From Natronorubrum bangense (lineage in GTDB: Archaea; Halobacteriota; Halobacteria; Halobacteriales; Natrialbaceae): a stretch of DNA of 64,000 nt. Shown piece by piece: positions 63,979-64,000 of this stretch. The notes beneath the pieces are model-generated. The model was not told the DNA's origin. It searched no databases and was given only the letters and a program-made list of their open reading frames with translations. Each line of letters begins with the position of its first letter. Position 1 is the first letter of the stretch. The position numbers were made by a program, and so were the translations under genes. The stretch spans positions 1-64,000 of the forward strand of contig NZ_CP031306.1 of assembly GCF_004799645.1 (NCBI RefSeq), read 5' to 3'.

Positions 63979-64000
63979 ATTTTTCACTCTGAACGAGGGG
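63979..64000 (+). repeat. ORB box 4, rightward, cut by window end
   Basis: ATTTTTCACTCTGAACGAGG, then GG at the last bases. The core and the start of the G string are present; the rest is outside the window. Confidence 0.75.

Larger units (their letters stand above)
63193..64000. other. Putative replication origin with ORB repeats, cut by window end
   Basis: The orc1-proximal region has no gene but four ORB-like boxes with consensus TTTCACTCTGAACGAGGGGT. One (63357-63384) faces left, three (63733-63761, 63865-63884, 63979-64000) face right. Between them, at 63541-63700, lies an AT-rich tract with four CTAG sites that is the likely duplex-unwinding element. The last box reaches the final base, so the origin may extend further. 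The open frame at 63266-63526 is not a gene. Confidence 0.85.

Overview
The window is a stretch of haloarchaeal chromosome (class Halobacteria; the overall character suggests a Natrialbales-type organism, but I cannot name a species). The reasons are: GC-rich DNA with strong GC3, very acidic proteins, Tat-dependent lipoproteins, start codons placed about 25-35 bases after TATA boxes with no Shine-Dalgarno, archaeal-only families (Orc1/Cdc6, RNase P component 4, geranylgeranylglyceryl-phosphate geranylgeranyltransferase, DhnA-type aldolase), an archaeal SRP RNA and a tRNA-Arg.

Layout. 1-10.1 kb: housekeeping and conserved haloarchaeal genes (purA, DoxX, a Trm112-like zinc protein, DR2241 family plus CbiX chelatase, a BsuPI-like protein, DUF2797). 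10.2-15.7 kb: two tandem copies of a two-gene module, an orphan solute-binding lipoprotein followed by a PAP2/AUR1-like membrane enzyme. Both binding proteins look circularly permuted, and no ABC permease or ATPase is nearby; this is the most unusual system here. 15.9-17.4 kb: rnp4, a YhbY protein and an MscS channel. 17.7-23.2 kb: a 48-residue membrane protein, SRP RNA (minus strand), membrane proteins, a TrkA-type K+ channel, and a helix-hairpin-helix gene with an AAA-ATPase remnant read in frame after its stop codon.

23.3-35.7 kb: a nine-gene minus-strand operon for form I aerobic carbon monoxide dehydrogenase (coxG-M-S-L, an XdhC-YHS fusion, coxD, coxE, a DUF364 protein, xdhC), divergent from moeA and a mocA-like cytidylyltransferase that would supply the MCD molybdenum cofactor. 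The CoxL motif AYRCSFR marks a true CO dehydrogenase. 35.7-41 kb: a small AbrB protein, a wHTH gene, squalene/phytoene synthase, a PadR regulator, a DUF3267 protease-like membrane protein and a HTH-HTH-SDR operon.

41.1-49.6 kb: proline catabolism and uptake: 1-pyrroline-5-carboxylate dehydrogenase, a bacterio-opsin-activator-type HTH regulator, proline dehydrogenase and a five-gene Liv-type ABC importer. Their promoters share a GACCATGGTC-type palindrome, a plausible operator. 49.6-52.1 kb: a degenerate region with a palindromic repeat, a truncated gene, two AT-rich tandem type IV pilins, a small zinc protein and tRNA-Arg(UCG). 52.3-61.8 kb: lipid biosynthesis (UbiA family), a RAD55-like ATPase, fructose-bisphosphate aldolase and FBPase overlapping as a gluconeogenic pair, a Tat-exported trypsin-like protease, a PH-domain protein and glutamate dehydrogenase. 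61.8-64 kb: orc1/cdc6 and an adjacent replication origin with at least five ORB-like repeats around an AT-rich, CTAG-dense element, running off the window end.
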